DNA from: Stenotrophomonas cyclobalanopsidis
GTDB lineage: Bacteria; Pseudomonadota; Gammaproteobacteria; Xanthomonadales; Xanthomonadaceae
Assembly: GCF_008710035.1 (NCBI RefSeq)
Contig: NZ_VYKI01000007.1
Span: 111,019 to 175,018 of the forward strand
Direction of reading: 5' to 3'
DNA: 64,000 bases
Part shown: piece after piece, positions 62,568 to 64,000 of the stretch
How positions within the stretch are numbered: position 1 is the first letter of the stretch
Layout of the letters: each line of letters begins with the position of its first letter
Notes under the pieces: model-generated
Told to the model about the DNA's origin: nothing
What the model saw: the letters and a program-made list of their open reading frames with translations, nothing else
Databases searched by the model: none
Translations under genes and position numbers: made by a program

Positions 62568-63515
62568 TCAGACCGCCAGGGTCTGCACGATGTCGGCCAG
62601 CACGGCCGGTGCATCCACGCCGATGGCGATCGACTGCAGCACGTGGCCATCCCACACGCTGGGGCCGAAGGCGAGGCCTTCCGGCTTGGGGATGGTCATG
62701 CCGCGGGCAACGCCGTCGGTGGCCACGCGCACGCTGGCGCGCTCGAACTGGAACAGCTCCGGGCGGGTCAGGGCGATGCAGGCGCAGCAGTCATGCACGA
62801 CCATGCCCTTGTGGCCGGCCTGCAGGTAGAAGTCCACGTAGTCCTGCGACAGCGCACGCACCAGCCCGGCATCGGCACCGCCGATGGCGGCCAGCTTGTC
62901 CAGGCCGTCACGGTCCATTTCCACGCGGGTGGTGACGTCCAGGCCGATGGCGGTGACCGGCCACTGCGCGGTGAACACGATGTCGGCCGCTTCGGCGTCG
63001 CCCCAGATGTTGGCCTCGGCGGCCGGGGTGATGTTGCCGTTGACGTGGAAGGCGCCGCCCATCAGGACCACGCCGCGCACCAGACCGGCGATGTCCGGGG
63101 CCTGCTGCAGGGCCAGGGCCAGGTTGGTCATGCGGCCGACCGCGACCAGGGTCACTTCGCCCGGGTGGGCGCGGACCAGGTCGATGATCAGCTGGTGGGC
63201 CGGGCGCGCATCGGCGGCCACGTCCAGCGCGGCCGGCACCGGGTGGTTGCCCAGGCCGTTGTGGCCATGGATGTGCACCGGCCAGGCTTCCGGGGTGGCT
63301 TCGGGCTGCAGCGGGCCGGCGGCGCCGCGCGCGACCGGGGCGGCAAAGCCCCAGGCCTGCTTCAGGTACAGCGCGTTGTGGGTGGTCGATTCCACCGAGG
63401 CGTTGCCGAAGGTGGTGGTGACGCCGACCAGGTCGATCTGGGCGTGCTTGTGCAGGTACAGCAGGGCCAGCGCGTCGTCGACGCCCGGATCCGTATCGAA
63501 AATGACTTTCAGCAT
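62568..63515 (-). CDS. Nucleoside hydrolase
   Basis: A 315-residue inosine-uridine-preferring-type nucleoside hydrolase that splits ribonucleosides to base and ribose. The calcium-binding N-terminal motif is DTDPGVDDA at residues 7-15, and further family segments are GVTTTFGNASVESTTHNAL, LVAVGRMTNLALALQQAPDIA and VNGNITPAAEANIWGDAEAADIVF. I start at MLKVIFDTDPG. Confidence 0.92.
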   Translation of the reverse strand: MLKVIFDTDPGVDDALALLYLHKHAQIDLVGVTTTFGNASVESTTHNALYLKQAWGFAAPVARGAAGPLQPEATPEAWPVHIHGHNGLGNHPVPAALDVAADARPAHQLIIDLVRAHPGEVTLVAVGRMTNLALALQQAPDIAGLVRGVVLMGGAFHVNGNITPAAEANIWGDAEAADIVFTAQWPVTAIGLDVTTRVEMDRDGLDKLAAIGGADAGLVRALSQDYVDFYLQAGHKGMVVHDCCACIALTRPELFQFERASVRVATDGVARGMTIPKPEGLAFGPSVWDGHVLQSIAIGVDAPAVLADIVQTLAV

Positions 63516-63673
63516 GTTGTTGTTCTTCTTCTTCCGTGTGGTGCAGGGGGGCCGGCGGGACCCTGGGGGCCGGGCCGGCGCGCCCTGCATTGTCCCATCT
63601 TCATGACAGGCAGGGCGAACCGGGGGCACGGCGGGGGCATAATGCCGCCACCCCCTGCGCAAGGAGCTGCGCC

Positions 63674-63985
63674 ATGCTGGTTGTCACCCTGGTCCTGATC
63701 GCCCTGGTGCTGGGTCTGAACCTTGTCGCCACTTATGTGGTGGTCCGGCGCGACGACGTGTCGGTGGGAGGGCGGATGGTGCAGCTGCTGCTTGTCTGGC
63801 TGCTGCCGCTGGTTGGGGCGATCCTGTGCATGGCGATCGCCACCGCCGATGGCCCGGTCAGCCGCGGTGATGGCAGCTTCGCGGGCAGTCCCGATTCCTC
63901 GGGCGGGTATGCCGGTGACAGCCACGGCAGCCACAGCCATGGCGGATCGGACTGCAGCAGCGACAGCGGCGGCGGCGACGATTGA
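63674..63985 (+). CDS. Small membrane protein with Ser/Gly/His/Asp-rich tail
   Basis: A 103-residue protein. Two hydrophobic helices (residues 1-23 and 36-57) are followed by a disordered tail rich in Ser, Gly, Asp and His (from SGGYAGDSHGSHSHGG to the end). I do not recognise a family; the His/Asp-rich tail could bind metal. A clear AAGGAG ribosome site lies eight bases before the ATG. A REP palindrome starts at 63993 and is cut by the window edge. Confidence 0.7.
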   Translation: MLVVTLVLIALVLGLNLVATYVVVRRDDVSVGGRMVQLLLVWLLPLVGAILCMAIATADGPVSRGDGSFAGSPDSSGGYAGDSHGSHSHGGSDCSSDSGGGDD

Positions 63986-63992
63986 GGCGATG

Positions 63993-64000
63993 TAGAGTCG
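63993..64000. repeat. Start of a REP palindrome cut by the window edge
   Basis: The last eight bases, GTAGAGTC, open another GTAGAGTCGAGC-type element. Confidence 0.45.

Overview
The window is GC-rich, densely coding gammaproteobacterial DNA and is most probably chromosome from the Stenotrophomonas maltophilia group (Xanthomonadaceae). Four things point there: an aspartokinase/diaminopimelate decarboxylase fusion, the Xanthomonas-type murL-murD2 pair, an alpha-glucosidase carrying the D201/E270/D331 triad of Xanthomonas XgtA, and dozens of short GTAG-headed palindromes of the SMAG type. No rRNA, tRNA or CRISPR array was found.

Layout. 1-4.5 kb: a leftward Fe-S assembly operon (Rrf2 regulator-sufB-sufC-sufD-sufS, cut by the window edge). 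4.6-11 kb: housekeeping and small genes (SET methyltransferase, PfpI, exported and lipoproteins, a histone-like HU, OsmC, two PhzF paralogues). 11-19.8 kb: lysine and peptidoglycan genes (lysine fusion, murL, murD2), SMI1/KNR4, dienelactone hydrolase and a polyprenyl diphosphate synthase. 20-33 kb: a maltose/maltodextrin locus with GH13_23 alpha-glucosidase, TonB-dependent receptor, GH97, six-hairpin glycosidase, sugar MFS permease and periplasmic GH13. A LacI-type regulator lies at 35 kb. Three promoters in this locus carry the same 14-mer, TGAATACGTATGCA. 36.3-36.9 kb: ssb.

37-42.65 kb is an accessory island with a different base composition. It holds an integrase remnant, a frameshifted small gene, a HEPN-like protein, a helical protein of unknown role, a protein with a C-terminal GIY-YIG-like domain, and a 451-residue protein I cannot assign. 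This is the most likely place for an undescribed (possibly defence) system, but nothing here proves that function.

42.7-44.5 kb: an SDR/AraC divergent pair. 44.6-54.3 kb: a sugar-oxidation locus resembling the 3-keto-glycoside pathway. It has two convergent operons (TIM-barrel isomerase, GMC dehydrogenase, small Tat subunit and DUF1080 hydrolase on one side; cytochrome c, two further isomerase-like proteins, Gfo/Idh/MocA and an MFS permease on the other) plus a LacI regulator. The identical palindrome TGCAATCGATTGCA stands in front of both operons. 54.4-64 kb: AI-2E-type permease, PNPOx-like protein, DUF2975/XRE pair, TerC-CBS protein, metallophosphoesterase, MHS-type permease, nucleoside hydrolase and small membrane proteins.

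REP-like palindromes fill most gene ends, often in tandem, and in three genes they supply the TAG stop codon.
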